Shown here: one piece after another, positions 37,619 to 46,986 of the stretch
Layout: each line of letters starts with the position of its first letter
Position numbering within the stretch: the first letter of the stretch is position 1
Source: Paramacrobiotus metropolitanus
Lineage: Eukaryota; Tardigrada; Eutardigrada; Parachela; Macrobiotidae
DNA: 64,000 nt
Direction: 5' to 3'
Assembly (NCBI RefSeq): GCF_019649055.1
Contig: NW_026570396.1
Coordinates: 62,001-126,000 of the forward strand
Made by a program: the position numbers and the translations under genes
Notes under the pieces: model-generated
Told to the model about the DNA's origin: nothing
The model's database searches: none
Seen by the model: only the letters and a program-made list of their open reading frames with translations

Positions 37619-38049
37619 TGTCAGAGGCACATGACTGCGCCTGGTGCATACGGCCCACCATGGACGTACTGCACTCATGCTTGCCATACCGCCTCTCTCG
37701 CTGTACGTACGTGTGCTGCTGCACTGCACTCATATCCGCTGAAGCGGATATATGCGGCGCACACACTGAGCATACTTGCTCTCTCGTCCCTCTCTCGCTG
37801 TATGACTCAGCGTACGCTCGCGTTGGATTGAGTCCAGTCTGCGCATCATCACACAGCTGATGGCACACAGCACGTGCTTGCCGCCAGTTGCTTCTTTCAC
37901 GCCTTGACGAACGCTCAAGAGCTCTTCTAGCATTCACTTGCTTGTTTAGCCATCAGTGCTTTGTTTTGCTTTCCCTGCTATTACGCAGCATTGTTCCCTT
38001 TATTTGTCAATAAAGCACACTCGTGATCTCCTCGCGCTTGCCTGTTACA
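37619..38049 (+). repeat. Element 2 3' LTR (431 bp)
   Basis: Same length and, by eye, same sequence as the 5' LTR (17613-18043), with AATAAA at 38009-38014. Identity indicates recent insertion because LTR pairs start identical and diverge with age. Confidence 0.95.
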
Positions 38050-38053
38050 TTAT
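38050..38053. other. Right target-site duplication of element 2 (TTAT)
   Basis: Matches 17609-17612. Confidence 0.85.
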
Positions 38054-38911
38054 TATAAAAAATCAAGTCCATTCGATAATACTCTAAAAACAGTTTAAGT
38101 AATAAACTTCCTTAAATTAAGTTAGGTTAGTTAATTATAAGGCTCATAAAAATGACCACTTGATTCCTTACAGCATGCCAAAAAATTTCGGTTTTAATAC
38201 TGCTGGATCTGCGATAAAAAGTTACACTAAAAGCGCAAAAATAACAGCAAATCCTTGTTTGCGAATATTTGTAATTTATTTTACAAAAGTGCCCCAACTT
38301 GGGCTGTATTATTCAAAAAACAAAATTTTCGCAAGCACAAGAGATATTAATTGAGCGTCCCAATCTTGATCTGCAAGTCGATGCTCCGTAATATCGATGA
38401 CAAGAATTTAAAACTAAAATGGGCGACCCAAATTTTCTACGTATCGGAACTAACTCTCCACTCTGTGAAACACAGAACTGGCAAAAGCAAATGAATTAGG
38501 AGAAAGATAAAAAAATCCGAGATCATTCAAACTGAATTTTCGATTCTGTAACTGGAATGTTCTCGTAAATCTGGCGCACGTGTGTAAAAGCCTCGTAACA
38601 CAGCCGGAAATGGGCGTGTTGCACGATCGTGATTGGTGCTGCCTGGCCGGCGCACAGGAAAAGCCGAGGTAAGTAAATCAAACGTGAAATTGTGCGAGTG
38701 TTAATTTTTCCGCAATTTTTCAAATGTTACAAAATCGAAGTAACACGCGCGTACCGATGTACAGATATCTCGAGAGAAACAAAATATTTGAAATCAAAGC
38801 GTGCGCTGCGTTTACATTCCGTTTCACAGGCAGGCTGAGGCAGCTGAACTGGGAAACTTTTGTGTATTGAGATTTACACGTAATATTCGAAAAACTGCTA
38901 GCTCAATAAAG
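38054..38911. other. Host intergenic sequence, nothing recognised
   Basis: AT-rich, no gene, RNA or repeat that I can support. Confidence 0.5.
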
Positions 38912-39292
38912 TACTGTAGCCGCTAGATGAAGTGGCTCCACAGAGTCGGTATACGGGAAAATGCAAGCCCAATATACACACATTGCTCCGTGCAGAATTG
39001 TTTTTGGTTTCAAACAATTTTGACTCTGATGCTGACGTTCTACATGTTTTACTGAGTTTTATTATTTTTTAGCAAAGTACAATAATTATTGTGAGAGCAT
39101 AATGTCAGAGCACTGACAGTTTTCAATTTATAAACCTGGTCTGTTGTGGTTTTTGGGGTGCCCCTGGCAGAGTTTATCGAAAAGCAAAGTGTGCGCCTCT
39201 CGGTGGGGGGAAGAGCTCGTGCTCAATTCCCGGCCAGAGGCAGGCAGCGGTCGGATCTAACAGTGGAGCCACTTCATCTAGCGGCTACAGTA
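38912..39292. mobile_element. MITE C: 377-bp TA-flanked inverted-repeat element
   Basis: Perfect inverted repeats of 27 bp starting CTGTAGCCGCTAG at 38914 and ending CTAGCGGCTACAG at 39290, each flanked by TA. TA duplication is the hallmark of Tc1/mariner-type insertion. The interior is non-coding. Confidence 0.75.
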
Positions 39293-40600
39293 AATCGCTT
39301 CTACTGAAAATGCTAATCGTAACGGTAAACTGCATCACCTCCTGAAACGGTGAACATGTTCGCAGATGCGATGTTCACACGGCTCCTATTAGCATATAAT
39401 ATTCCAAAACTTTTGTTTATTTTTTGGAGCGAAACAAGCATTACGAATATTGAGAAGAAATGAAGAATACCGAATAATAATAATGCCTTAACTACTCAAA
39501 TATTTAGCAAATAAAATATATTAGTAAGATCAAATTAGCGCAGTCAGCTACAAAGCCAATCCGGGGGAGACGGTGGAACTGCGGACAGAGCGATTTTTAC
39601 AGTCTCTTGTGTCACAAACTTCTCTTCTCGTATCAAAAAACTAATTTTCCCTAGGTATCAAACGGTATTAAAATATGCTGAATAGCAGGATCTAGCAACG
39701 TATGTTGTCCTATTCAAAAACAAAACAATCTGGTCGAGCGTAAATAGAGAAACGTGCTTCACTTCCGGTTCGGGAGTGTTCCCGTTTCTGCTGACTAACA
39801 TTATCACAGTTGTTCCGTTTTCCAAAAAATTTAGCCGGTTTTATAGCTTATCGAATTCTCCAGCATTATATACAAGGCTTAAAAGCGTGGCCCAACTGCA
39901 AAATTTGTTCTCGGTTTTTTTAAGCATTTATTGCGTCTGATCGAGCGGCAGTAGAAATTGATGCGAGTGTTAAAGGACCAGTAAAAGCGATTAAAAGTGT
40001 ACACTTTCCCCAAAAACCGGAAGCAACTAATATCATCAGCGAGCAGTTCAGGTAAAAATTTTGAACGAGTAACATAAACTGGTCTCGTACAGATTGTTCA
40101 GTAAGTCTTATAACGCATAATGCGGTGTATTGCCTATACTGTACCAGCCCTAATGGCTACAGAACAGAGTAGAATTTTCTTTTAAATTTTTTTTGGCCAC
40201 GCCTCGATTAACCATGGCACGTGAAATAACGTTTTAATCATCCTACATGGTTGTTATACCTTCCTGCAGAAAATTAGGTTTTTCTGAAATTTATAGCCGG
40301 GGACTGTGCCCTGGTAATCTACGACCGGAAGTATAACCAACATAGGGAATCCTGAATTTCTTTTCTAGTTACCTCCATCGTTCCATCTAAGTTGTGGCTG
40401 TAATAGTTTAAATTAGGAGTTGTTCTACCGGCTGCGTCGTGGCTGGGAAAGGGTCATGTCCTACATTCATTTGTACGAGGCTCTTGCACACGACAGAGGA
40501 CTGACTGTTGTTTGATGCTCGGTTGAATGATGCTGGCGTAATTATGCGACGTGAGGAACATTTGCATTTAAAACGTATTTATGACGATACATGAGCCGTC
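39293..40600. other. Host intergenic or intronic sequence, nothing recognised
   Basis: AT-rich, many stops in all frames, no supported feature. It lies downstream of the minus-strand gene whose last exon ends at 40928. Confidence 0.45.
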
Positions 40601-40690
40601 CATGTTAAGAACCGTAGACAAATTTAAATCCACAACCACATATACCATGTTAAGAACCGTAGACAAATTTAAATCCACAACCACATGTAC
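40601..40690. repeat. 45-bp tandem duplication (two copies)
   Basis: Unit starts CATGTTAAGAACCGTAGACA; copies 40601-40645 and 40646-40690 differ at one base (ATATAC against ATGTAC). A recent local duplication. Confidence 0.85.
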
Positions 40691-40927
40691 AGTTTCAGCA
40701 ACTATAATACATTAGCCAACGAAGTATCGACAAACCTGTCAAAAAAAGGGACGACGAAGTTTGAACAGATAAACAAGGAAATTTATCAGTAAGATAAGAA
40801 AGCAAAAGGGAGAAATGGTGTAAAACTATTACACATGATTTAGATGTCAGAAACACGACACACGTAAATCTTTCAACTTTTCTATCCATTCAGCCAAATA
40901 CTCGGACGTAGCGTCCGAAGGTCAGAG

Positions 40928-41320
40928 CTACATGTTTGTATGGTAAGACGGTGGTGGATCGCTCAGGGATCCCGGTTGATTCTGATTCGCAGCCACTCCC
41001 TGCAGCATCGCCGCCTCCTCCTCCAGGCGATACACCGCGACATTAACATTTAGCATTCGGCTGTTCGCAGTACGGATTATTGTTTTCGCCAAGACAGTCG
41101 AATAACAACGCACGCTGGTCTTTGCAGCAAAGCCCGAAACCACCGTAATCACAAGAGCAAGGAAGATGGGGAACATACCATGTATCCAAAAAGGCGCGTA
41201 TTCCACACTTGTTTCTCCGCGGTAACACATGCCGGCCACCCAAGCCCCGATGCAGAAAACCAGTGTGCTGAACAGCGTTAATACGATGATATTCAGTATA
41301 ACTGCCCAGAGGAACACGGT
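40928..41320 (-). CDS. Host membrane-protein gene, 3' terminal exon (frame disrupted upstream)
   Basis: Minus-strand frame with two hydrophobic segments (starting FLWAVILNIIVL and FWIHGMFPIFLA), a Cys in the connecting loop, then a cytoplasmic-type tail ending PPPSY-HTNM and a stop at 40930-40928. With the upstream exons it makes a four-helix membrane protein with a C-terminal PPxY motif, resembling MS4A/MARVEL-type architecture; the family is not established. The frame does not join the upstream exon: between 41320 and 41350, in a short repeat of ACCATCACC/ATACC units, the reading frame changes without usable splice sites. A sequence error or a real inactivating indel is possible. Confidence 0.5.
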   Translation of the reverse strand, partial: TVFLWAVILNIIVLTLFSTLVFCIGAWVAGMCYRGETSVEYAPFWIHGMFPIFLALVITVVSGFAAKTSVRCYSTVLAKTIIRTANSRMLNVNVAVYRLEEEAAMLQGVAANQNQPGSLSDPPPSYHTNM

Positions 41321-41340
41321 ATGGTGATGGTATGGTGTAA

Positions 41341-41473
41341 CACGGTGATGGTCCGGAAGAGGATCGCCGGATGGCGTACAATCCAAGAATGCCGGTACAT
41401 ATTAAAATTGCCATAGCAATTAACTCGAACGTCAGTGAAAGTGCAAAGAGGAAATCAACCTTGGAACCGTAAC
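41341..41473 (-). CDS. Host membrane-protein gene, internal exon
   Basis: Minus strand: acceptor TTTGTAG ends at 41474, and the exon opens with a split codon. One long hydrophobic helix (FLFALSLTFELIAMAILICT) is encoded, then Arg-rich sequence. The split codon phase matches the donor at 44645, which gives a Cys across the junction. The downstream limit is unclear because of the frame change described for the last exon. Confidence 0.45.
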
Positions 41474-42969
41474 CTACAAATGAATGCAATTAGCTTTTTA
41501 TCAGGGAATAATAGCTTAAGGAACAAAGGAAGCAGGAACTACTTGATAAATCGCAGAGGTAGCACTCGTTAAATAATGCTGATTGCTTACTCATTGCTTC
41601 GTTACGTTGGCTGTTGATGATTCGATTAAGTATGATCCTTAATCGTAATTCGTAAGTAACTTAGTATTATGGCAGATCCATAATTTGACTGCGCAATCAA
41701 AAAAAGGTTTTGCAACATATTCTAGTGAGCGGACAACTTTTGGAACAATAGTTTATTTTTGTTTTCGGCTGGCTCATTTTTGTTCTCGCATTTTTATAAA
41801 AAAATTTGTTTTTTCGTTAATTAGCGGCATAGTTCATACACTACGAAGATCCTTTTGCTGTACGTGTTTTTCAACAACAATTTCTGCTGACGTTTTGACC
41901 ACGCAAACGTTCGGCCGGCGGTTTGACGATTTTAAAAAATCGACATTTTCCACCTGGCACTTTCCGTTATTAAATATCAAGTTTCCAAAAAGTGTTGTTA
42001 TAAAGTAAATCACTACAAATTTAATGTGTTAAGAACCTAAAAAAGAGAGTTTCTACCAAATTTCACCCCCTTTACAAAAAAAATGCCACTGTGGACTCGT
42101 AAACAATTGTATAGCGTTCGAGTATAATGCTGTTTGCATCGTTTATTTAATTTTTTAAACTATACCGATTTTGATTTCCAACTCAAAATGTGCTCGCAAA
42201 TCGCAATGTATGGCTGCAGTGCTATCGCCGCAAAAAGTTAAAAAACTCTGACGCTTCAAAAAATTCATGATTTGTATTAGTGTTGAGCCGCCCTGGTCCG
42301 TCCAGGCGTACTCGGTGCGGCCCTTTATGGAGGGCAACGCCGAACCCGGGCTTGCAGTGGACGTTTACCTTTGCAAATATCTTTCGGTTAATTAATATTA
42401 AAGCTATTTTCCTAACTCAAATCTTTGAAACTGATTTAGAAGTGGAAAATATCATGGAGATTAGTTAACCGAAAGTTAGTAATTTTTGGAAAGTTTTTCA
42501 TAATTTCACAGCGTTGTCTGTTTTCATGTGTGAAAATCCGCCAGTTTTCTGTTAACATACAGTACTCTCGGTAGCCGCTTGCATAATGACAAATTCTAAA
42601 ATCACATTGTGTTAAATGACGGCCCGGGCCAGGCCGATCCAACACCATTTATATACACTGGCATGAAAACCGTTTGAGCGCGCCATATCCGGTTGAGGGA
42701 AATGAAATCCCAAAAACCTTAAGCATTTAAAAGTGCTTCGAACTTCTGTATCGAGACTTATTTCATCTTTCTGCATTTTAAATTTTCTCGGATATTATTT
42801 TACCCGTAACTCCCTAAACAAATATTGCGCACATAATGGATTTCAAGCGAACGTTGTTATGACATCATCGGAATGATATCATAACAACGCAGTTAATTCA
42901 CTTGGCTGAAAAATGCCATACAAACTACAAAAAGTGTTAATGAATTTTAATTGGTGTTTACATCGCGAC

Positions 42970-43274
42970 ATACCATATTTTTCGAATTATAAGCCCTGGG
43001 CTTCTAAATTTTCAAAGATGCCTGGGAGAGGCTTATACCGCAGAGGAGGTTTATATTGTAGACGAGGCTTATTAATTTTCGAAGGTTTTAAACTAGTGTT
43101 ATTGCACTATTAGTCTATTACTAAACACCGTAATGACCGTATATAGACAGAGGCTTCTACGACTACAACACAGAGGAAGGAGGCTACTAAATTTTCGAAC
43201 AAAGCCAGGAGAGTCTTATACGATAGAGGAGGCTTCAATTTCGGAGGAGGCCATAAATACCAAAAATACGGTAT
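42970..43274. mobile_element. MITE D: ~305-bp imperfect inverted-repeat element
   Basis: Ends ATACCATATTTTTCGAATTATAAGCC and its inverted, diverged counterpart (ATACCGTATTTTTGG on the other strand) share most of 26 positions. The interior is a degenerate repeat of GAGGCTTAT / GGAGGCTTC units. An old non-autonomous DNA transposon; superfamily not assigned. Confidence 0.5.
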
Positions 43275-43386
43275 CAATTATGTTTACGTCATCAATTATA
43301 TTTATAGCCCTACGGCGGTCATTGCACAATCAAGAATAAAAAAAACAACCAACCCACAAATTAGTAATTAGGAGTGAGGGCGCAAA

Positions 43387-43429
43387 AGCGAAAGCCCTCG
43401 TGCTATGTAATTATACGAGGGCGCTTAAA
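43387..43429. other. Hairpin GCCCTCGT / ACGAGGGC
   Basis: Inverted repeat of 8 bp with flanking partial pairing and a ~16-nt AT-rich loop. Probably the end of a decayed transposon; not further identified. Confidence 0.35.
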
Positions 43430-44645
43430 AAAGTTTTTAGCATCGGTATCACTAAATTGTCATAAAATTATCAGTTATGAACTATTTTTATAAAAACTGT
43501 ATCATTCATAACTAGATCATAGGCATAGGCCATAGGCCATAGGGCAATGGCCGATGTGATATCGCCTACGGATGGCGGATGGCATCTGTTCGAGCAACCA
43601 TGGCCAGGCTTGAAATGCCTTGCGTCGATAATCAGTTAACATTTCCTAAATCGATTCTTTGCACTAATATTTTCAAAAAAAACGCTAGAAAAAAACGATG
43701 AAGTTTTATTTCATGCCGCTTTTTCAATCTTTTCCTTAATTCATTGTCATCACACTCAGCCACACTGTAATATTGTGGACTTATAATACTTGACTTTGCA
43801 TTGAGCAATTAGTTTTCAACTAAAGCACTCGAATTGAGGAACCACACTACAATTTTTGCACCCAGCAAAATGTTCCCTGAGTAAGAGCCTTCATCAAGAA
43901 ATTCTCGTACGAACAGAAAACAGTAGCAGAGGGACTTCATATTTAGGAAGAACAGTGTCGGAGTTGTGCTGCAGCTCTTCGCCGATAAGCTCGGAGTCGG
44001 GGAAGATTGATTTTAATTCGGTATCTTCCGTACGGTTCAACATCCAGAAAATGTGCATATGCATGTTTTGATCATTTCTTCCTTTTTTTGCATCGTCAAG
44101 CGAGAATTTCTTCACGGACCCATTTTGTACAAATACCTTAGTACCTTAAAATTTTAAATCATTTCTTATTTCAAAAAAATTGTTTCGTGGCAAAAGGCAA
44201 AAAACAGATAAAGAGGGGTACGAAATTTTCACGGGACGATATTTTCGTTACCGCGTACATGTTTTGCGAATTCCTTTTGTGAGTTAGTAAATAAATTTCT
44301 ACGAAGTAGATAGACTAAAGAAATATATTTTATGAAAGAGAAGAAGAAAATCTGCTGCATCGAAAGATGGCACACTGGTGCCCACGTCCCATCGTCATTA
44401 TATAACCGGGACGTTATTCCTAATTGAGCTGTTGAACTAGAACTAATATTCTAGTACAAAGTTTGCACTATATTGTTTTAAGTTCTTTCTACAAAAAAGT
44501 CCATAAATTCGCGATATTCAGACCAGCACAGAAATTATAGTCAACATTTCTCGTTAAAAAATACTGCCAGCACAAAAATTTTTGTACCGTTCAATACGCC
44601 ATTGTACTACGCACATGACAATAACAAAGACTGTTACTTCCTTAC

Positions 44646-44754
44646 ATAATATTCTCCACACTACGGTAATGATCGAAAAGATTCCCAGTGATATTTCTCC
44701 AGTGGAAATCCAGCGGAGTCTTCGAAGTTTCTGTTTCAAGAATTCGGTTTCCAT
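44646..44754 (-). CDS. Host membrane-protein gene, first coding exon
   Basis: ATG at 44754-44752 on the minus strand. It encodes a basic N-terminus (LKQKLRRLRW) and a first hydrophobic segment (ISLGIFSIITVVW), then a good donor T|GTAAGG at 44645. Splicing to 41473 keeps frame and adds the second helix. The open frame continues upstream of the ATG from 44778 but without another ATG. Confidence 0.45.
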
Positions 44755-44875
44755 GATCGAACAGCCTGAAGACGTCACGCGTAGTTTATGGACAATTTGC
44801 CGACGGAATATTAGCTGCAGAAATTTTTCGCTTTGACGTTTTGATGTCGTCGGCTCAGGACGGTGTTGCAGATAA

Positions 44876-45150
44876 TGCCTTTTCGAGGAAGGAAGTGACG
44901 CAAGTTATCAAGGATAAGATCAACCTGGTTGCAGAAATACTGTCGCTGTTTCCGCGCCGAGTCGAACCGCACGCATCGTCGATATCATCGGCACGAGTAT
45001 CTGCGCATTTTTATCATGGCACGATCGGTCCCCGCTCCGGGGTTTTCATACTGAGCATACAAGTAACTCGTGCATGACTCATGCATTACCCTCTTGAGCA
45101 TACAAGTAACACGCCTAGATAGACGCTGCACGATGCCCAACCCACAAATA
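44876..45150 (+). repeat. Dispersed repeat R1, copy 2
   Basis: Aligns with 15325-16310 (copy 1) without the MITE A insert. It carries its own tandem piece TGAGCATACAAGTAAC at 45052 and 45095 (43-bp period). Confidence 0.55.
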
Positions 45151-45589
45151 TGGTGATTCACTGCCTGGCCCAAATCTAAGTATATTTTATGCTGCTACTC
45201 ATATAGTCACCCTTTTCGAGCACAAGCCCAAACCCTTGTACACGCGAACTGTTCTTTCCGTGCACTGCCAAACAATTTTTTACTTCTTTTGCAATATTCT
45301 GCAGCCAAAGAACTTGTATTTTTTGGCATGGAATCCGTTTGTCGGCACCACATGTTGGAAATTTCTGAGCGAAATGCAATCCTTAGAAGTTTAAACCTTT
45401 GACGGTGCAGAAATAATCTCCTTACAGACCGATCTGTTTAGAATTTTTATGTAACTAATGTATATCAATATCTGTATGAACTTGAAGATCATGCTCACAA
45501 CAACGTAATGTTACAGCATTTATTTTTAAATTTTAAAATTCATTTATTACATCATAATGACAATAAATGACATCATATCGACGAGTCAC
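45151..45589. other. Host sequence left of element 3, nothing recognised
   Basis: AT-rich, no supported feature. The last four bases before the LTR (TCAC, 45586-45589) would be the target duplication; the partner is outside the window. Confidence 0.5.
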
Positions 45590-45961
45590 TGTCAGAGACC
45601 GCACACTCGAGGCGGTAGACACCTCTTGTGGCTTTGCTCTGTCGCCCGCCCGCACATGGCTACTCCATTCGTGCCGCGCTATTACGCTGCTCACCTTTGT
45701 CTACGCTGACCAATCAGCGCATTTCTGCACTCTTGGGGGCGTAGCCCAGCGCCTACGAGCGATTCTATGCTTTACGGCATCAGCTGTTGCATACCTGCAG
45801 CACGCTGCATCATTACCACTTTACTGACTTGCGCGCTCGCAGCTACTTTTTCCACAGTGATACCGCATTGGTTTTCTGTGTTTGTTTGTGGTTGCTTTAT
45901 TGTTCCCAATAAAGGCGATATTTGCCCCACTTTTCGTTCTGCTTCTGTGTCATATCTGACA
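45590..45961 (+). repeat. Element 3 5' LTR (372 bp)
   Basis: Starts TGTCAGA and ends TCTGACA, a perfect 7-bp terminal inverted repeat, directly followed by the PBS. AATAAA at 45908-45913. The right-hand LTR is not in the window, so the left boundary rests on the inverted repeat and on similarity to the TGTCAGAG start of element 2. Confidence 0.85.
45908..45913 (+). terminator. Poly(A) signal in element 3 LTR
   Basis: AATAAA 48 nt before the LTR end, in the position seen in the other two elements. Confidence 0.6.
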
Positions 45962-45970
45962 TGGTAGCAG
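45962..45970 (+). other. Element 3 primer-binding site, tRNA-iMet type
   Basis: TGGTAGCAG directly after the LTR, then diverging. The first nine bases equal the element 2 PBS. Confidence 0.75.
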
Positions 45971-46134
45971 TATCATTCGGTTTTCCTTCCCGGAATCTCT
46001 GATCTCCCAGTGAAGGCATTATTTCTGGTCGAACTACGCTGATTGCCTATAAGTAGGCCAGCCATCCCGCGACCATCATCTGTCTCCTGCATCATACAGG
46101 TTTCACTGGAAACCTGCAGCGCGACGGAATACTT

Positions 46135-46350
46135 ATACGGGTCAGGTTCATAAGTGGACCTCCCGTAGCTTTGGCTCCCCGCTCAAAAACTGAGTTGGGT
46201 ACGTCGCAGCTTACCAAATAAGCGCCCTACCGGGTTGCGTTAATACGGGTCAGGCTCATAAGTGGGCCTCCCGCAGCTTTGGCTCCCGGCGCAAAAACTG
46301 CGTTCGGTACGGTCCTGTAACTCCATTACGCCCTATCGGGTGCGCTGCGG
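46135..46350 (+). repeat. 108-bp tandem repeat with covarying hairpin in element 3 leader
   Basis: Two units starting ATACGGGTCAGG at 46135 and 46243. Each contains a small stem around AAAAAC: CTCA/TGAG (46182-46194) in unit 1 and CGCA/TGCG (46290-46302) in unit 2, a compensatory T-A to G-C change. A probable structured RNA element close to the PBS. Confidence 0.65.
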
Positions 46351-46410
46351 CCCTCACGGAAGAAGAGGGTGAAGTGGACGACGGAGCAGCACTGTCTGGA
46401 TCGAAAAACG

Positions 46411-46420
46411 ACCGGTAAGA
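46411..46420 (+). promoter_or_regulatory. Predicted 5' splice site in element 3 leader
   Basis: ACCG|GTAAGACC, GT at 46415-46416; matches ACCG|GTAAAGTCC of element 1. The predicted partner is the acceptor at 58133-58134. Confidence 0.55.
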
Positions 46421-46676
46421 CCTGCTGTGGCGTCGTAGGTTTTCGTAGAACTTTCGAAAATTTCGAGGTTTCCGCGTAGAACCGTACTTCAAAATTCTAT
46501 AACTTTTGAACCTTTCATCCGATTTGCGTAAATCTAGCATTTTCGGATTCCTTGAGAAATTCTGCACTAGAAAAGTGTAACAGAACTCTCGAGAAAATTT
46601 TACCTAATTTTTACCGAATTATCGGCGAAAAACAACCGCCATTTTGTCCAGCCGGAATTTTCGCGAAAAAGTCGCG

Positions 46677-46853
46677 TGACGTCAGCGTGGTTATTTTCCA
46701 TAAAATTCTGACCAATCAGAACACGTGGGAAACTTCCCCGTGTTATAACAGTCGTAGTGACTCATATTATTTTTTAAATTTTGCTCACGGCACGCTACTC
46801 GTGACGTAGAGCTTTTTGCAAGACCATTTCGTACGTGACGTCACACTGGTCAG
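46677..46853 (+). promoter_or_regulatory. Conserved leader block: CRE - CCAAT - GGGAAACTTCCC - CRE
   Basis: TGACGTCA 46677-46684, CCAAT 46712-46716, GGGAAACTTCCCC 46727-46739, TGACGTAG at 46802, TGACGTCA 46836-46843 followed by CACTGGTCAG. Kept in the same order as in elements 1 and 2, although the rest of the leader has diverged. Confidence 0.6.
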
Positions 46854-46986
46854 TAACGTAACATAGGGCCATAGGAAGCTAACGCTTAACCTGAGCTCTA
46901 GCACACCTGACCAGTACCGACCAGCGATCCAACCCAACGTTCCGGCCCGGACCAAAGGCCAAAGAAAACTTCTAAGTCCCAATACC

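Larger units (their letters stand above)
17613..38049 (+). mobile_element. Element 2: complete 20.4-kb Ty3/gypsy-type LTR retrotransposon
   Basis: Bounded by two 431-bp LTRs identical as far as I can read and by TTAT duplications, so a recent insertion. Gag and ORF3 are intact; pol is open except for one extra base in an A6 run. At 20437 bp it is several times the usual 5-7 kb of the superfamily. The extra length comes from a 1.5k-residue gag, a 2.6k-residue pol, ORF3, a 1.3-kb leader and a 3.2-kb 3' non-coding stretch. Confidence 0.95.
41474..44645 (-). other. Predicted 3.2-kb host intron
   Basis: Starts GTAAGG at 44645 and ends TTTGTAG at 41474 on the minus strand; phases agree on both sides. 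It contains MITE D. An open frame at 41685-42008 on the plus strand and a 73-codon frame at 44115-43894 show no recognisable features. Confidence 0.45.
45971..46986 (+). other. Element 3 untranslated leader
   Basis: About 1 kb with no credible ORF. It holds the 108-bp tandem repeat, a predicted donor, the conserved regulatory block and the CATAGGGCCATAGG 14-mer (46862-46875). Confidence 0.75.

Noticed and set aside
41685-42008. 107-codon plus-strand frame inside the host intron
   Set aside because: Phe/Ser-rich without a recognisable domain; probably chance.
43387-43429. Helitron 3' end hairpin
   Set aside because: The hairpin is not followed by a CTRR end and no matching 5' end was seen.
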